The translations under genes were made by a program, and so were the position numbers. A stretch of DNA of 64,000 nucleotides, taken from contig OZ025868.1 of the NCBI GenBank assembly GCA_964019415.1, positions 12,534,623 to 12,598,622 of the forward strand. The letters run 5' to 3'. Of the stretch, positions 45,607-58,778 are shown piece by piece. Under the pieces are notes generated by a model. That model worked only from the letters and a program-made list of their open reading frames with translations, made no database searches and had not been told where the DNA came from. The DNA is from Ianthella basta (Eukaryota > Porifera > Demospongiae > Verongiida > Ianthellidae). How positions within the stretch are numbered: position 1 is the first letter of the stretch; every line of letters begins with the position of its first letter.

Positions 45607-46959
45607 ATGAGTGCTGTTTGAAAGTGGCTCCACCATCTAGCTAGACTTCAGCAGTCAGGAAGACTTTACTTAGCTCACAGACAGATATCAAACAAATCAC
45701 CGGTACAGCTCACAAAGGAAGCAAGTGTGCGTAAGTCCACACCAGTGAAGAGTCTTTCAGTGGCTAGAGACCAGAAGTCACTAACAGTCAATTGGCTGCA
45801 TCGTCCCCCAACATCCTATCATGCTGTGTGGCTGCGGTATCAGTGCTGGTGTCCAGAATGCCGAACAGTTGCAGATGAATCCCCAGTCTACAACCCAAGC
45901 ATTCTTCTTCCTAGCTATACCATTGACAATGCAGTGGAAATAGATGGAATTCTTCACTTGGAATGGAAGGAGAAAGAAGAGGGTAGAAGCCACTCTACCA
46001 AACTGCCTCTGTGGTTCCTGGAGAAGCATGCGTACTGGGGAGATGGGAGTAATGTGATTCCCAAGGAGAATCAATGGGAGCCACTAAAGTATCCTGTGCC
46101 AGTGGAGTACACAGATTTCATGGCAAGTGATGAGGTCGTGTTTGACTTCATGATGACAGCTGCCTCTGGCCAGTTGGCAATGCTCAAGAATGTCCCAGCT
46201 GAGCCCGGAAGGTCTGAGGAAATTGGGCTTAAAATGAGTGAATACATTTTGCAGTACCATTGTGGGCCAATTGAAGAGGTAAAGTCAGATCCCCCAGAAA
46301 TAGCCTACAATGTTGGAAATCTAAGCATGAAGCTCCCTTTCCACAATGATCATCAGTGGAGGGAGTCGCCACCTGGATTTTTATCCTTCCACTGCCTCGC
46401 CTTTGATGAACAAGTAGAAGATGGTGCACAGGTGTATTTAAATGCATTTTATGAGGCAGAGTTGTTTCGTAAGAAGTACCCTGCAGAGTTTACTCTCCTA
46501 GCCAAGGTTCCTGCAACTTTTCGTCTCCATGTCATGGATAAGAATCTGCCTGGTCCTGTCCCTTACAGCTACTCGCGCCCACATTTCACCCTCAACTATT
46601 GGGGTCACATCACTGGAGTGAGTTGGTCACCAGACACTCATGGTCCTTTGGCAGTTGATCCAGAGTTAGTGGAGCCATATTATGATGCTCACAACAAGTT
46701 TGCAAAGTTTATTGAATCTTCACCCAGGATTATAGAGTTACCTCTAGAGCCAGGGGATTTTGTGTTCTTTAACAATAGAACAGTATTTCACGGAAGAAAT
46801 GCCTTCGAGCTTAATGGAGGCATGCGCCATTTGCAGAGTCTGTTTATCGGAGCACTCGAGTTTCGCAGATACCTGGCTAAACTTGCAGTGAAACTTGGAA
46901 AAGTTCTTCCACCAATCTCGTTTGGAGACCAAGATCAGCAGAACATACACCTTTGTTAA
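45607..46959 (+). pseudogene. Dioxygenase copy 2, stop at codon 5, otherwise open
   Basis: It aligns with copy 1 throughout and ends at the same TAA context. The homologous ATG (45,607) is followed by TGA at 45,619 (CGA to TGA relative to copy 1). From 45,622 to the end the frame is open. Zinc-site cysteines (CWCPEC), HxD (LPFHNDH), distal His (VFHGRNAF) and the 2-oxoglutarate Arg (GGMRHLQ) are all kept. The next in-frame ATG lies near 46,120, inside the TauD-like domain, so no simple full-length start exists unless an upstream exon or non-ATG start is used. It is more divergent from copies 1 and 3 than they are from each other, except at the 5' end and around 46,126-46,270. Confidence 0.7.
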
Positions 46960-49900
46960 CAGTTACTGTATGTCAATTCTTTATCAAGACTTTGATTCCA
47001 TTGCATTATTATATATTTTAGTGGCGCAGTTTTATCCAATATTCATTGGTTATTCATAATAGTGATAAATATTAGTACAAGATAACTTCATTAAAGCATC
47101 ATTTTTGTATTGAATATTATGTGTGTTTGAAGGTTCATCTCTGTTAACTTATGTAAATTTTGCTGCTCTATATAGGTATTCAATTCGCTGTGAGTCAACA
47201 ATTTAGACAGAATTTAATGTGTTTTATGCATTTGTCCATTTTATACACTTTCTTAGATTCAATTTTATTAGGAATATTGTAAATCATGTTTATTACATCC
47301 CAAAGCTGTGCTAAGTAGCCATGTTCGTAGCTCTCTGTAAAGTCAATTAGAACTAGTCCACAGGTGGCTATTGTAGACAGGATTCGCTGGTTACAATCCA
47401 ATCGACTAATATAAGCTTTCTCCCCAAAGTCACATGATGACCTAAGGAAATTAAGGGATGACCCTGTTCGTCAACACTGCCGTTAATCTCCTTCAGCACT
47501 CCTAGCTAGCTGTTCTACGACTGACCTCAGTTAATTTGTGGCTGCGGGGCTTGTCTGACTACATCTACCATAAACCTTTCATGTGGGACAGGGGCAGATC
47601 TTGAACGGGAGACCTTTTTGCATTGGAGCGCTGTTAGCTATTGAGGGTGCGACCAAATTCACTCTCTGTTTCTCAGTGGATCAATTCAAAAAGTAAGCAC
47701 AATATTAACTTGTGGTGTCTTTTGATTATGGTGTTGGCCCTCCAATCAGGATCTCAGCAGAGTCTAGAGACCAATAGGAATTCAGTTTGCTGCCATGCTT
47801 CCTCAGCACTTAGCTACACGTGAATGCATACATAGCTAGCTATAAAAAGCTATAACTGTTTGGGTAGTAGGTTAACAGCTGGTAATTCTAGAATTGATTG
47901 CGGCGAGTATTATAAATTTGCCAGTCATGATAAGTCAAATGAAAGCAGTCCCCGCTATGCTTGGAACACTTTGAATACAAGTACAGCACAGCCTTAGTAG
48001 CCGCCAATGAAACAATTAACAGAGCAGTACATTACATGCCTCTACAGACGCACAGGTGACTGCCAATTTGACACCATGCATATGAAGGATAACTTGATCC
48101 AAAACAGACATGTATTAGCCATCTGTAATAGCACTCTCTGGAGAAGCTTTGCTGACCTCAGTTTGGACAAGGTCAAGAAGTTCATTTTGACAGCAGTAAG
48201 CCATTTAGAAACAACACTTTTGTGTCTGCTGCAAGAAAGTGGCCACAAAGGTGTGTGAGATCATTATAACTGATGACCTAACAGTGGCTTACCTCAGCAC
48301 CATAAGGGCTCGTGATAAGACAGCCTAGCAATCCATGCTTGAAGTGAGCAGTGAGCTTATGAGCTTCCAAGTACACTCAGGAGCAGAGGTATCTATTCAC
48401 TGATAAAAGAATTAAGCCCTAAACCAACTACATAGGTGACATAGCTGAAGGTGTCTACCAGGGTCCTCTGCATGTGGTCCAAACAAGACACCCTACCAGT
48501 CACATACAGGAAATTAAAATGCTAGCACATTGTATAATCCTCAGAATCAAACCTATAGCCTGACGATGCTCCCATGGCAACTACAGCTGACCATAGACTC
48601 CCCTTCTCCTAAGGGATGAACACAACTTCAACCGCCATGCCAACCACTTGATGTACTGATGTAGACGAGAAACATGCATGGAATATGGACTCAGAAGAAT
48701 AATCATATGCATGTTCTAGATGTATTAATTACTATAATGGTATATGACTTACTTTTACCATATTATGAGCTCACCTTCTTATATCATTGTAGCTTCACTT
48801 TTATGCATGTCGTAGAGTGCATGGAATTACCATTATTTCATCTCTCTAGCAAATTGTTGCAGGTTATATTAATTGCCCCTTACCCTTAACTGAGTTGAAG
48901 ACGATGCCCCTATGTAGCTCCTATCAATTGACTGCATTGGGCATCTCATGCATAACTACCTGTATTTGGCTGTTGCTGGGAACATAGCTTCACTAGCTAG
49001 CTAGCTATATGGATCAGCAGTTACTGTAGCTAGTTTAAGGTGAGACCAGCAGCATGATAAATAACTGACTCTTCCTAGCTCATGGGTAACCTGCTTCACT
49101 GATTTCAGCCCAATATACCTGCAGGAATGGCATTGGTGCTATATACGTACTTTTCAGTATCGTATTATTGTACATTTCAAGTTTACAGTGAACCAGGGAC
49201 TCATGTGACATCTCCACTTTTGTGATGACGTTGACAACTGGGGAGTTTGGAGTTTGGAGTCTTTTACAGTGTTGGCACGTGGGCTGAGTAACAAAGTTTG
49301 TTGAGGCTTCAGTGAATTGGTATAGGTGATTGGTCTTCTAACTATATGCAAGTTCTTTGCAAGACTAAACAAGTAACAGTTGAATCTGATCACGACACAA
49401 AGTGTCACGTGTTGGTTGCCACGAGTTGACGTTTGCTAGCTAGCTACCCTTCAGTGGATCAAAGGTAAGCATGGTGCGTGTAGCAACGTTTGATGTCAGT
49501 CTCCACTTTCATACATCCACCCTGTCCTGTAGCCCACACGGGGAATGTTGCACACATGCATACTCTGAGTTTCATGCATAATCAGTCAGGTGATGATATA
49601 TATAGGAGCATCTCCCGTTCTCCTGTTGTGGTCTAAGTATTTCAATTGGCTACCATATCCTCTTTGCTCTTGGTCACCCTAACCCACTTTGCTCTTGGTC
49701 TTGCTTGATTATGCATGCATTGACAGTGTTTTGTATACATTAGCGTAGATCACTATATATTGGTTGCTATCTATGATACTTGTAGTTGGAGTAGGTTCCA
49801 ACTGTATACCACACATTTTGTCAAATCAATCCTTTCTTTAATGTAAAGAGCTTTGCAGCATGTATTATAGCAACCCATGCATGGTGCGCTATCCATGCAT

Positions 49901-50009
49901 ATCAAGCAAGTACGTACATTGTTCCTACTGAAATGAAAGGCATAATTCATAATTATAAGATTAATGCTACAACTATACTAACGAAGACAAATTGCCTCAT
50001 TAGTACAAG
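46960..50009. other. Intergenic DNA
   Basis: The 3' flank of copy 2 does not match those of copies 1 and 3. An open frame at 48,007-48,258, partly flanked by AG/GT (acceptor near 48,056, donor near 48,250), encodes a Leu-rich peptide with no recognised domain. Near 49,465 CAGTGGATCAAAG|GTAAGCA resembles the possible first-exon donor at 17,511. Nothing else is supported. Confidence 0.35.
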
Positions 50010-52290
50010 TGCATGCTTCATTTTGAGGGCATGCATGAATGGATGCAATCTCTCCCACACATAATTATAGGGAATATTATCATACATCAACTATTGCAGT
50101 ATGTATCATGCATTGACACCTGGAATGTCACCACCTAAGTGGCTAAGAATGACTAAATTCATTTTACATTACACGTATTGCGATTATGCAGTATAATATT
50201 ATGCTGTACTAGTATTGTAATACAAGCTACAATGCTAATACATTGCATGACCTTGTATGTCGTATGTAAGCGCACAGCGTACATTGCATTACTGGATGTG
50301 TACGCATAATTAGCTATACCTCTAGCTGAGAACTACTCCCTCCGATCCTCAGTGGCCAGCTTTCCTCTTACCTACTCCAATTAGAATTCACCATTCAGTC
50401 CTTTCATGATGCCAAGGGCAATTCAGTAGCAATTTCAGTATTATACAGGTATAGTAACTAAAGGAAACACTGTTACTTAAATAAGCATGTACTGCAGAAC
50501 TCTTCCCGCTGAGTTGTCTGAATACATGTAATGGAAGCATTGAAGTGCTGAATGATGGTTGGAGTGGGTAATCTATGAACTAACAACTAATGACTCTGGA
50601 CTAACAGTGCACCGAGGACACTGTCGCTTTTGGACAGCCATTGAGTTGACCCCAGAGGTGGTCAGAACAAGGCCTGATTAACTGATGGCAATTATTTTGT
50701 ATCTTAGCGTGTCATTCATTCTGTCATCAATCAGTGCAATTTCTATTGTTTGCCATTTTCATTCATTATTTTGGCACCATTACATGTCTGTAGTATGATT
50801 TCTGGGTACCTTGGAAAGTAGCCATGTTGGCTAAAGGTCTTCCCATGCAGGCTAAATAAGACTCCAAATCCAAATCCAAATCCAGATAATACAAATGATA
50901 GTGTATAGGCCTCCACATCATAGGTTGGTAATGCAATATGTATAACATGTAACACAGACATCATGCATGTAATGCAAAATTACTCTGGCAACATCTTCCA
51001 GTGGCATGCAGGCTCTTAAATTTTAAAACATTAATATGGTGTCCAAGCTCAGGGTGCATGCCTGCATGGAGTCTGATGGAAGCACGAATGCACGAAGTCT
51101 TGCAGTATAGTCATACTGTACTAACAATAACAAATATTTACGCAATAATTATTATCTAGATCTTTCTCTCCTACCCCTCCTGCCTTGCAATCACAGTGTA
51201 GGTACTTGAAGAACACCATACTGGAAGCAGTCATGTATTTGAGTTAGGCAGCCTCCTCTCTATAACAGCACTAAAGAATGCATCACAATAATGTCTGTAG
51301 AGCAGCCACTACTCTATAAAGGTCAGTTGGAACTGGCCCACAGGTGGCTGTCTTAGACAGCTGCAGGTTCCACTATATTCAGTCTGCCCAATGCTACTTT
51401 GAGAGCATGAATGGATGCAATCTCTCACACATACAGGGAATGCTATGTTTTATACATCAACTATCACAGTATAATAATTATTATAAAATGCATATCCCTG
51501 ACATGACGGTGTCACCACCTCTGCATGTGGCTAAGAATGACTAAACTCATTTTTCATTGTATGTATTGAATATTAGTATATGGTCAAGCAGTATATGTTA
51601 TACTAGTATGGTAATACTAATACATGCAATAATACTGTATGACTTTGTGCTGTATAAACATAATTATGTTATGTTATATGTGTAAGTTCACAATGTACAT
51701 TGCAATACTAGCTTGATAAATGTACGCATGACCGTTGTACCACTGAGACCTACTCCCTCCCTACCTCATCAGTGGTAGCCAGCTTTCCTCTCACCTACTC
51801 CAATTACAATTCACCATTCAGTCCTTTCCTGATGCCAAGAGCAATTCAGTATAGTAAGTAAAGTGACTAATTTACAAGGAAATACTGTCAGATGAATGCA
51901 TAATTTGTTTAAGCATGTACTGCAGAACTCTTCCCACTGAGTTGTCTGAATACATACAATGGAAGCATTGAAGTGCATGCTGAATGGTGCACGTGGTTGT
52001 TGCATAATGCAGTAATATAATCTAACTGGCACAGAAGTCATGCATGCAATGCAAAATCACTCTGGTACATCTTCCTGTGGGCATGCATACAGGCTCCTGT
52101 AATGTGATGTCCAAGCTTAGGGTGCATGGAGTGAGCTGGAAGCACTAATGCACCAAGTCTTGCAGTAGTCATACTGTCAAACAATAGTATATGTACGCAT
52201 TAATAATTACTGTACTCTCCCACCTCCACCTTGCAATCACAGTGTTGATACTTGAAGAAGACCATATTGGAAGCATGCAGTTGTGCATTT
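50010..52290 (+). repeat. Tandem duplication of intergenic DNA (about 1.3-kb units)
   Basis: 50,010-51,260 and 51,390-52,290 align in order: GAATGGATGCAATCTCTC, GTGGCTAAGAATGACTAAA, AGCCAGCTTTCCTCT-like, GCAGAACTCTTCCC, CAAGTCTTGCAGTA-like, and AATCACAGTGT. The first unit has about 370 extra bp (50,560-50,930). No gene is seen. Confidence 0.6.
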
Positions 52291-52681
52291 TAGTTGGTAC
52301 ATTTCTTTCTTTGCACAACCATTCACCACCACAGATGCACCAAGAACTATGACAAGCATGGATTCTGTAAATTTTGAGGAGGACCTTAAACAGAGGTTCT
52401 TGAAGTCATACAGATATGCAGAATATGACTATAGCACCAGCCAGCTTTTTTTTTATGGTTAGTTGCTTCATATAGCATAAGTACAATATGTCTCCACAAG
52501 GACATCACACCTAAGTTATGTACGCTGCCTCAAATTAAAGTCAGAATATAGTACAAGCAGGTTTCCTGATCCTGACTGACAATCCTCAGTTGCCCTCCTG
52601 CATGCTATATATGTCTGTATATACATTTGTACTATATTGTATAGAACACTAGTGGTATATAGCTAGTGGTGTTGTATGTGG
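52291..52681. other. Upstream region of the secreted-protein gene
   Basis: Parts recur at 37,740-37,920 and 61,960-62,390. No coding evidence. Confidence 0.4.
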
Positions 52682-52706
52682 TATAAATAGACCAATACTA
52701 TATAAG
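52682..52706 (+). promoter_or_regulatory. TATA-type promoter of the secreted-protein gene
   Basis: TATAAATA (52,682-52,689) and TATATAAG (52,699-52,706) lie about 100-130 bp upstream of the ATG at 52,809. A related stretch with GCATAAATAAG occurs near 63,210 upstream of a truncated copy. Confidence 0.5.
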
Positions 52707-52808
52707 CAGATCCTGAGCTCCTTTCTGTGCCATGCACTGAATAGCAACAGCAACCCTCACAAAGTGACTGATTTGGATTTGCTGCAATCCGATCATTGTT
52801 GGAAACAA

Positions 52809-54002
52809 ATGGCTCTGCTGACTTTATTTGCCATTATTGCAAGTGAGATCTACTGAACATTACCCTTACTGAAGCTACGTATGTATGCCTTTCCAACGTC
52901 ACTTTAAACAATGCAATTGCCTATTTGTGTATTGGCACTCGTACTTGTCCGTATTTCTATTTGAGTGCTTGTGAGTCTCTCTGTCTAATTATCTGACAGC
53001 TCCTTCTGACTAGCTGTCTGTCTGTCTGTCTGTCAGATTGAGCCTGGCAGCCTGATGGTGCTGATCACCAAGTGAAATGTTTGAATACTTATGTAACTAT
53101 ATTTAATACTTCACTATTGGCATCGAGCAGTCAAATTTCACTGTTTACAATAAACGTCCCTGAATCATTTTGATTGTACATAGGTGGTATATTTAGCGCT
53201 ATTTTCACTGGTAGTATATAATGTGTCGACCCACAATTCTGCCATGTAATAGCACTCTCATGCCAGTCTGTAGCTGCCAATGATGATGAAATATATATTA
53301 TCGTGGTTCACAGAAAAGAAATTCCTCCTTTAATTACATAGAATACTGTCAAATTGACTTAATGATAGGTAGCAGTGACAGCCAAATCTATGGCATCAAT
53401 CTATGTGTATGTGCCATTTGTAATCTTTCAACATAAAGTAATATGTGTGTATTATAAGCCTTAGGATGCAACTGTGATGTAGTCCCTTTTTGTATGCAGG
53501 TGTGGCAGCTGTGAATTCAAAGTACAGTCCTACTTATTCCCCTTTGTACCGTTACTATGGCCACGGGGATCACTTCTACACAACGAACATCAATGAGATT
53601 GGAGTGTGCAAGAGTGGCCAAACTGGAGCACACAAATACAAGTCAGAGGGAATAGCAGCCATTGTTCACGGAGGGCGTGTACATGGGGCAGTTCCCTTGT
53701 TTCGGTACTACAAGTCCCAAAATCACTTTTATACAACCAATCCCCATGAAATCGGGGTGACATTTCCAGGTGCTGTTGGTCGCCATGGCTACAAGTATGA
53801 AGGAATTGCTGGATACGTATTCCCCAAGCACAAGTATGGCACAGTGCCTTTGCATCGTTACTACAAGGGAGGGAAAAATGATGATCACTTCTACACTCTG
53901 AACACCAAAGAAATTGGTTCTCATCTCCGTGTGGGACAGACCGGGAGACACGGGTATAAGTACGAGGGAGTGGCATGTTACGTCTACAAGCCCGGTGTGT
54001 AG
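52809..54002 (+). CDS. Secreted protein with three DUF5648-like repeats
   Basis: Two exons (52809-52842 and 53500-54002) give 178 aa. Exon 1 encodes MALLTLFAIIAS, a short hydrophobic signal peptide, and ends in phase 1 at GCAA|GTGAGA. The main exon begins with two bases that complete the codon, and its acceptor is TTTTTGTATGCAG. The mature part has three repeats of about 45-50 residues, each with P-(L/F)-(Y/F/H)-R-Y-Y, then HFYT(T/L)N, then EIG, then a G-HKYKSEGIA or HGYKYEGIA close. I recognise this as the repeat called DUF5648 in Pfam (from memory); its function is unknown, and an extracellular binding role is a guess. The upstream TATA motifs and exact phase match support the short first exon. 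Confidence 0.8.
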
Positions 54003-54861
54003 AAAGAACAGGTACTAATTATAGGGGTGGACTAAGAATAGTTACAGTTGTGTGGAACCTTCAGTGTGACTTATAAGCTTAGCTGTGTGCTGTCGTAGCA
54101 TTGTAGTAGCCTTAAATATTTGCCTTACATCATCTGTACGTATAGGAACAGTTTTGCTAGCCATGTGTGATCACGGTGCTCAATTGTAATATTGCATAAT
54201 TATATCACTGAGTGATTTTGTTCAAGATTGAAAGAATTGAATTTTAATATTCTGGAACTTAGCTGCATGTTCTTCCTCAGCACAAAAATAGCTACTCTGA
54301 TGGTACAATTACCAAGAAGATACATGGCATGTGCAGTGGTGTGACCTGGTATAGATGTACAGCTTGCACACTTGTACACAATTGATCCTTCTGTAATTGG
54401 GTATCAGTGAAAACTCTATAGAGGTGCAGTTGGTTGGTTGGTTAAATTTGTAACATGGGTACCAAAAAGCACTTCATGAACAACAATTAACCTCCAAACC
54501 ACTAGGGTCAATTACACACAATGATTACCACCAATTCCTCATTGCTTCCTCCTTCCACTACACTGCACTACCAGTCCCTTGCTTGCCGTGTCTACCACAT
54601 CGCCACAAGCAAGACGACACTCACATACCTCTACCGACTACCTTCACGCTGTACACTCTGGTGCTTGTCACAAGCTACACTCGTGCACTAGAGAGAAGTC
54701 GACAGCTCCACACACACGCAATTGCACAAGTAGGGATGACGCAACGTGTGTACATGTGCAAGGAGTTAGTTCAGATACGAAGCGGTAGCTGCTGTATACG
54801 TATAATGGTTACAAATATGACAGAAATGCTGAATATGAATATACATTCCAAGCAGAAACCT
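54003..54861. other. 3' flank of the secreted-protein gene
   Basis: AT-rich, no gene. A short GGTTGGTTGGTT tract lies near 54,430. Confidence 0.4.
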
Positions 54862-55002
54862 AGGACAGTGCCATTGCACCATTTATACAATGGAGTTCAC
54901 TTCTACACAGTGAACACCACTGAAATTGGTTCTCATCTCCGTTGGGGGCAGACTGGGAAGTATGGGTATAAATACATAGGAGTTGCATGTATCTACAAGC
55001 TA
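54862..55002 (+). pseudogene. Single DUF5648-like repeat fragment
   Basis: It encodes TVPLHHLYNGVHFYTVNTTEIG, then GQTGKYGYKYIGVACIYK in separate stretches, matching the third repeat of the gene at 52.8-54.0 kb. No signal peptide, promoter or preceding repeats are attached. The frame is open, but the fragment is incomplete. Confidence 0.6.
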
Positions 55003-56456
55003 AGCCTGCATGGTGGTTGCGCAAATGATGGTTTAGATAACATAATAGTGAACACATGTAGCCCTTCATGATCAGTTAGGAAGGTTACGTTTTCTCAGAA
55101 TAATGTCATAATAGTCCAGTAACTTATCATTGCAGATTTTCCTTCGTAAGTTAGTAGAAATGTTCACCATGTAACCTAGCTGCATGTGACACATCATCAC
55201 AGCACATAACATTTTGACTACTATAATTATATACAAAAAGGGCTATGTTAAGTTACCTTGACAATGGCATGTGCATGTGGCCCAAAAAGAAAACTGTAAT
55301 CTCTCAGCATAGACAATAAGACTAAAGTGTTGTATGCACAGGTAGAGTTAGTCTTCAGAGCGGACAATTAATGGTGATGACAAGACGTCGATGTTCCCTA
55401 TGTAATACATGGAGGAACAAACAAACACATGGCCTCCTGTACTATGCTGGAGACACTGAGGACTTGCTATGCGTGCCAAAGAAGGCCGGCTGTGGAGACT
55501 GAGAGAATTCAGCAGCAACAATTGCAATCAGTGGAGATGTATTGGGGAAAGCTTCAGTATTAGCTAACCATTTTGAATTTAGGAGCAGTTGAAATTGTCA
55601 ATGAGGTGCTCAGCCTGCTGTTAGGGACAAGGCTCAGCAAAAAAGCCTTTGTCCTATTACTGTCCTATTACTGAGCTATTACTGTCCTTACACGGTCCAC
55701 TTGTGTCAATATCACTTACAGCTGCTGTCATCCATGAGTGGTCATAACCGTATGTGGGGGGGTGAAGTAGGTACCAGGTATGTGTTTATTGTCACCCATG
55801 GCCCTGCAGGTGTGTTTGTACCAAGTACGCACTAGAACCATTCAATTTCTTTCCACTTGACTTCATTTGGTTATGCTCTTTGCACTGAAGGACAGTGGAC
55901 AAGGCTGCTCAGTAGCAACTTTCCCTTCCATGGTGGTCAGAAGAAGGATGTAAGCTATTATATGACAATATCTATATAGTGTGTCTTGTAAATATGTTGC
56001 TGTTGACCGGGATGGTACCGTTGCATCATAGTTTGGCTATAATCGCATATCGGGCAAACTGTTCTCTGCAGCCAATGACAGTGTGGCCTTTAAACTAGGC
56101 AGGCATGTAGAGCAAAAGAGTACCTAACTATGGAGCGAAACCAAGGCGGTAGTGGCTGCTACTGTTGGAACGTTCTGAGACAGTTGAGAACAAACTGTCC
56201 GAAGTAGCTATTTCAATGACTTCGGACTAACGTCATCATAGTTTGGACTACGGCTGTATCATCTCCAAAGAAGCTCCATTTGAAGTTTTGTCACAGTCCA
56301 TATCCTTGCCCTATTACACTAGCGTATTGAGATGGAAATGTTCGCCTTGTACTGCTTCGTTAAGTTGGGGCGGGTTTGGGTATCAGTATACTTGAGCTAG
56401 AGGCTCTAAGGGGATTGTTACATATGCACCAAATGCTACAAGTTTTCTTCGGTTTT
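55003..56456. other. Intergenic DNA and start of duplication unit 3
   Basis: From about 55,949 (GTAAGCTATTATATGAC) the sequence aligns with 33,010-33,500 and 42,475-42,980, more diverged than units 1 and 2 are from each other. No gene. Confidence 0.45.
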
Positions 56457-57254
56457 AATGTAGGGACGATGGTTAATGCTTCACTGTGTAACAGCCTATA
56501 CTTGTTTCTGTCCTTCTTATGCCATCTCTACATCCTTACAATTTTTGTAGAAAATTTTTATTATTTCTAGTTTCTGTACTTTTTATAGTGGGCAGCTAAG
56601 CTGAAGCAACACACTTAGTCTCAACCATAAGGCATTGGTGCAGGCTTTATACCTCATTTCTGTAATTCTGGAGCTCAAGGTGTGGGCTAGCACCTAGGTT
56701 CCGCGTTAATTATATAACCCAGCGAGAAATGGAGACAGGAAGCCAACCGTGTCAGGGAAATGCACGCACGACCGCGGAAGTCCTTCGGCGCACAAGCTAA
56801 CTGCTGCAGCTGCTAAAAATGGCACCAGTCACTCCGGTTTCTTCCGGTTTAATTACGTGATTTCAAAATGGCGTCCGTCCCGCTTGGCCAAGCAACACGG
56901 CAGGAGTCTTCCGCACTAACTCGCGCTGCCTTCTAACCTACAAAGAACTGCAACCAGCCCAAAATGGTTCAATATGGTGCGAGAAATATTTTCCTGGTTC
57001 CTCTGGTTCGTGCGCCATGGCTGTCAAAGAAGAAGAAGAAGAAAATTGGGAGAAGACGAAACGTGGAAAATGTCGAGGGCGCTATCTACGTGTAGACGCA
57101 CCTTCGCTATGAAGTGAGGTTAGTTATGTGCACTGTTCAGTCCCCGCTTGGTCATGGTAAGCTTCGTTTGCTGGTTTTCGGTCCTGTTCAAGAGTAGCGC
57201 GACTTTTCATTTGTATTACAGCATACAAACAACCACTGCCATCCCTACATAGAC
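56457..57254. mobile_element. TGTAGGGAYG element, copy 1
   Basis: It begins ATGTAGGGACGATGGTTAAT and ends near CCATCCCTACATAGA, short inverted ends. It aligns with 60,918-61,795 in overall order (start block, AAAATGGCGTC near 56,867, purine-rich GAAGAAGAAG, end block). Units 1 and 2 lack it. No protein is recognised. Confidence 0.5.
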
Positions 57255-57276
57255 AGCACTACCGTGTTCTCTGATA

Positions 57277-57376
57277 TTGCAGCTTCAATAACGCAAAGTG
57301 AGAGCAGGACATTTCAACCCTGGGATCTATTTGTCCTAACGTCTTACTCTCACCTTGTGTTATTAAAGCTGCAGCA
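57277..57376. repeat. Hairpin MITE type 1, copy in unit 3
   Basis: ATTGCAGCTTCAATAACGC pairs with GTGTTATTAAAGCTGCAG, with AGTGAGAGC opposite a slightly diverged TTACTCTCACC. Confidence 0.6.
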
Positions 57377-57542
57377 TTTCTCACAATTTCGCTAGATTAG
57401 CCAATGAAGCTATGAGCCTCTATCAAATCAAGGAACAGTAAATCAACACCATGATTAAACCACATTTCTATGGAGTTCGCTCTGCATTCCTAATTTTCTG
57501 CATTCAAGGATGGTGCTACATTCTGCATGTAGGGACCGTAAT

Positions 57543-57642
57543 GGAGTTCACTCGACATTCCTAATACCCTTGTACATAGACCCGAATGTGTATGATTAAC
57601 TGTAATTATGTACAATGGAATTGGGGATGTCGAGTGAACTCC
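57543..57642. repeat. Hairpin MITE type 2, copy in unit 3
   Basis: GGAGTTCACTCGACATTCC pairs with GATGTCGAGTGAACTCC, with complete arms. Confidence 0.7.
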
Positions 57643-58778
57643 TCAGAATTGAGGTGGCTTTATCACAGTGTTGAGTTACAGTTGCTTGTTTATATGCTTT
57701 TTCAGATGGCCTTTCCTAAACTCCTTTAATCTTACAGAGAAAATTTTATTACGTTAGTTTGTACACTTTTTCCATATCCATAGGATTATATATTAATTCT
57801 TGAGCTGATTTATACCCCATTCTTAATCTGAGATGGTGCATAACAAAGAGCACAACTGCATGTACACAAACGCAACAAATAACCATTGGAGTATATTAAT
57901 AATGGGAACATAAACTTCGTACTCAATATAACACTGTACCTATTGGATGTCCACCGGTCACAGATCCTAGTCCTGCCAAATCTGGAGTCAGTTTGCCGTT
58001 TGATGCGTGGAAACTATTTCTTACCGAGAAACGGGCAAAAAGTATCCTGCTTCTTCTGAAACTGCCAAATTCGTACTTTGACAGGTCACACTGTGTTCAT
58101 GTACTAGTGATTACTGGTGATTGGTGTTACAACCATTATTTCTTTATCCCTATGTCGGCCATGTATTATGGGCACATTTGTACACAAGTCCTTGCACATG
58201 ACTTGGGTCCATAGGTGTCCTGCATTGTGTGCTAGGAGCACACAACTATTCAGCGGGAATTCAGGAGAAGGAGAATAATATGAAAAGAACAAATTGTGTA
58301 AGAGAAGCCTAAATGACAATTTTTTTTACATGTATTATGTGCTGGATTTGGGTGCGCTACCGTTGAAATTGAAAGAACCCTTTCTACTGCCTTCAATTGC
58401 TCCTTATCACCACATTTTGGCTAGTTTGCCAAAATGCACTAGTACATTAAAATAGGAATAGCCATGTTATATTGGGCGCATTCCTAAACAAACATCGCGA
58501 GAATGACATTTGAAATACACGAAAGTGCCCAATCATGGGGTGGAAACGCCTACCTATGTGCCACAATTTTTAAATGGCAACTGGGTGCAGGGTGGGAGTT
58601 TTATATATCCCATGCATAATGGATTTTTATCCATGCATTAATTGTTGTGTGTTAGCTAAAGGAGGTATATATAGAATGATAGATATTATTTGAAAGTTTT
58701 ATAATTTTACCCTTAGCTGTCTCTTGTATGTACATGTGCAGAGGTCAAGAAAAATAGCTCTTACTTGAAGCAAAGAAC
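57643..58778. other. Upstream region of dioxygenase copy 3
   Basis: A diverged counterpart of 34,670-35,639. AGGAGGTATATATAG near 58,660 is the likely TATA region. No other gene. Confidence 0.45.

Noticed and set aside
45727-46959. Dioxygenase copy 2 as a normal gene starting at 45,727
   Set aside because: That start is GTG in the middle of the homologous N-terminus. The true homologous ATG is followed by a stop four codons later.
48007-48258. Gene for an 83-residue Leu-rich protein
   Set aside because: The frame is open and partly flanked by splice-like sites, but there is no homology, domain or promoter. Kept only as a remark.
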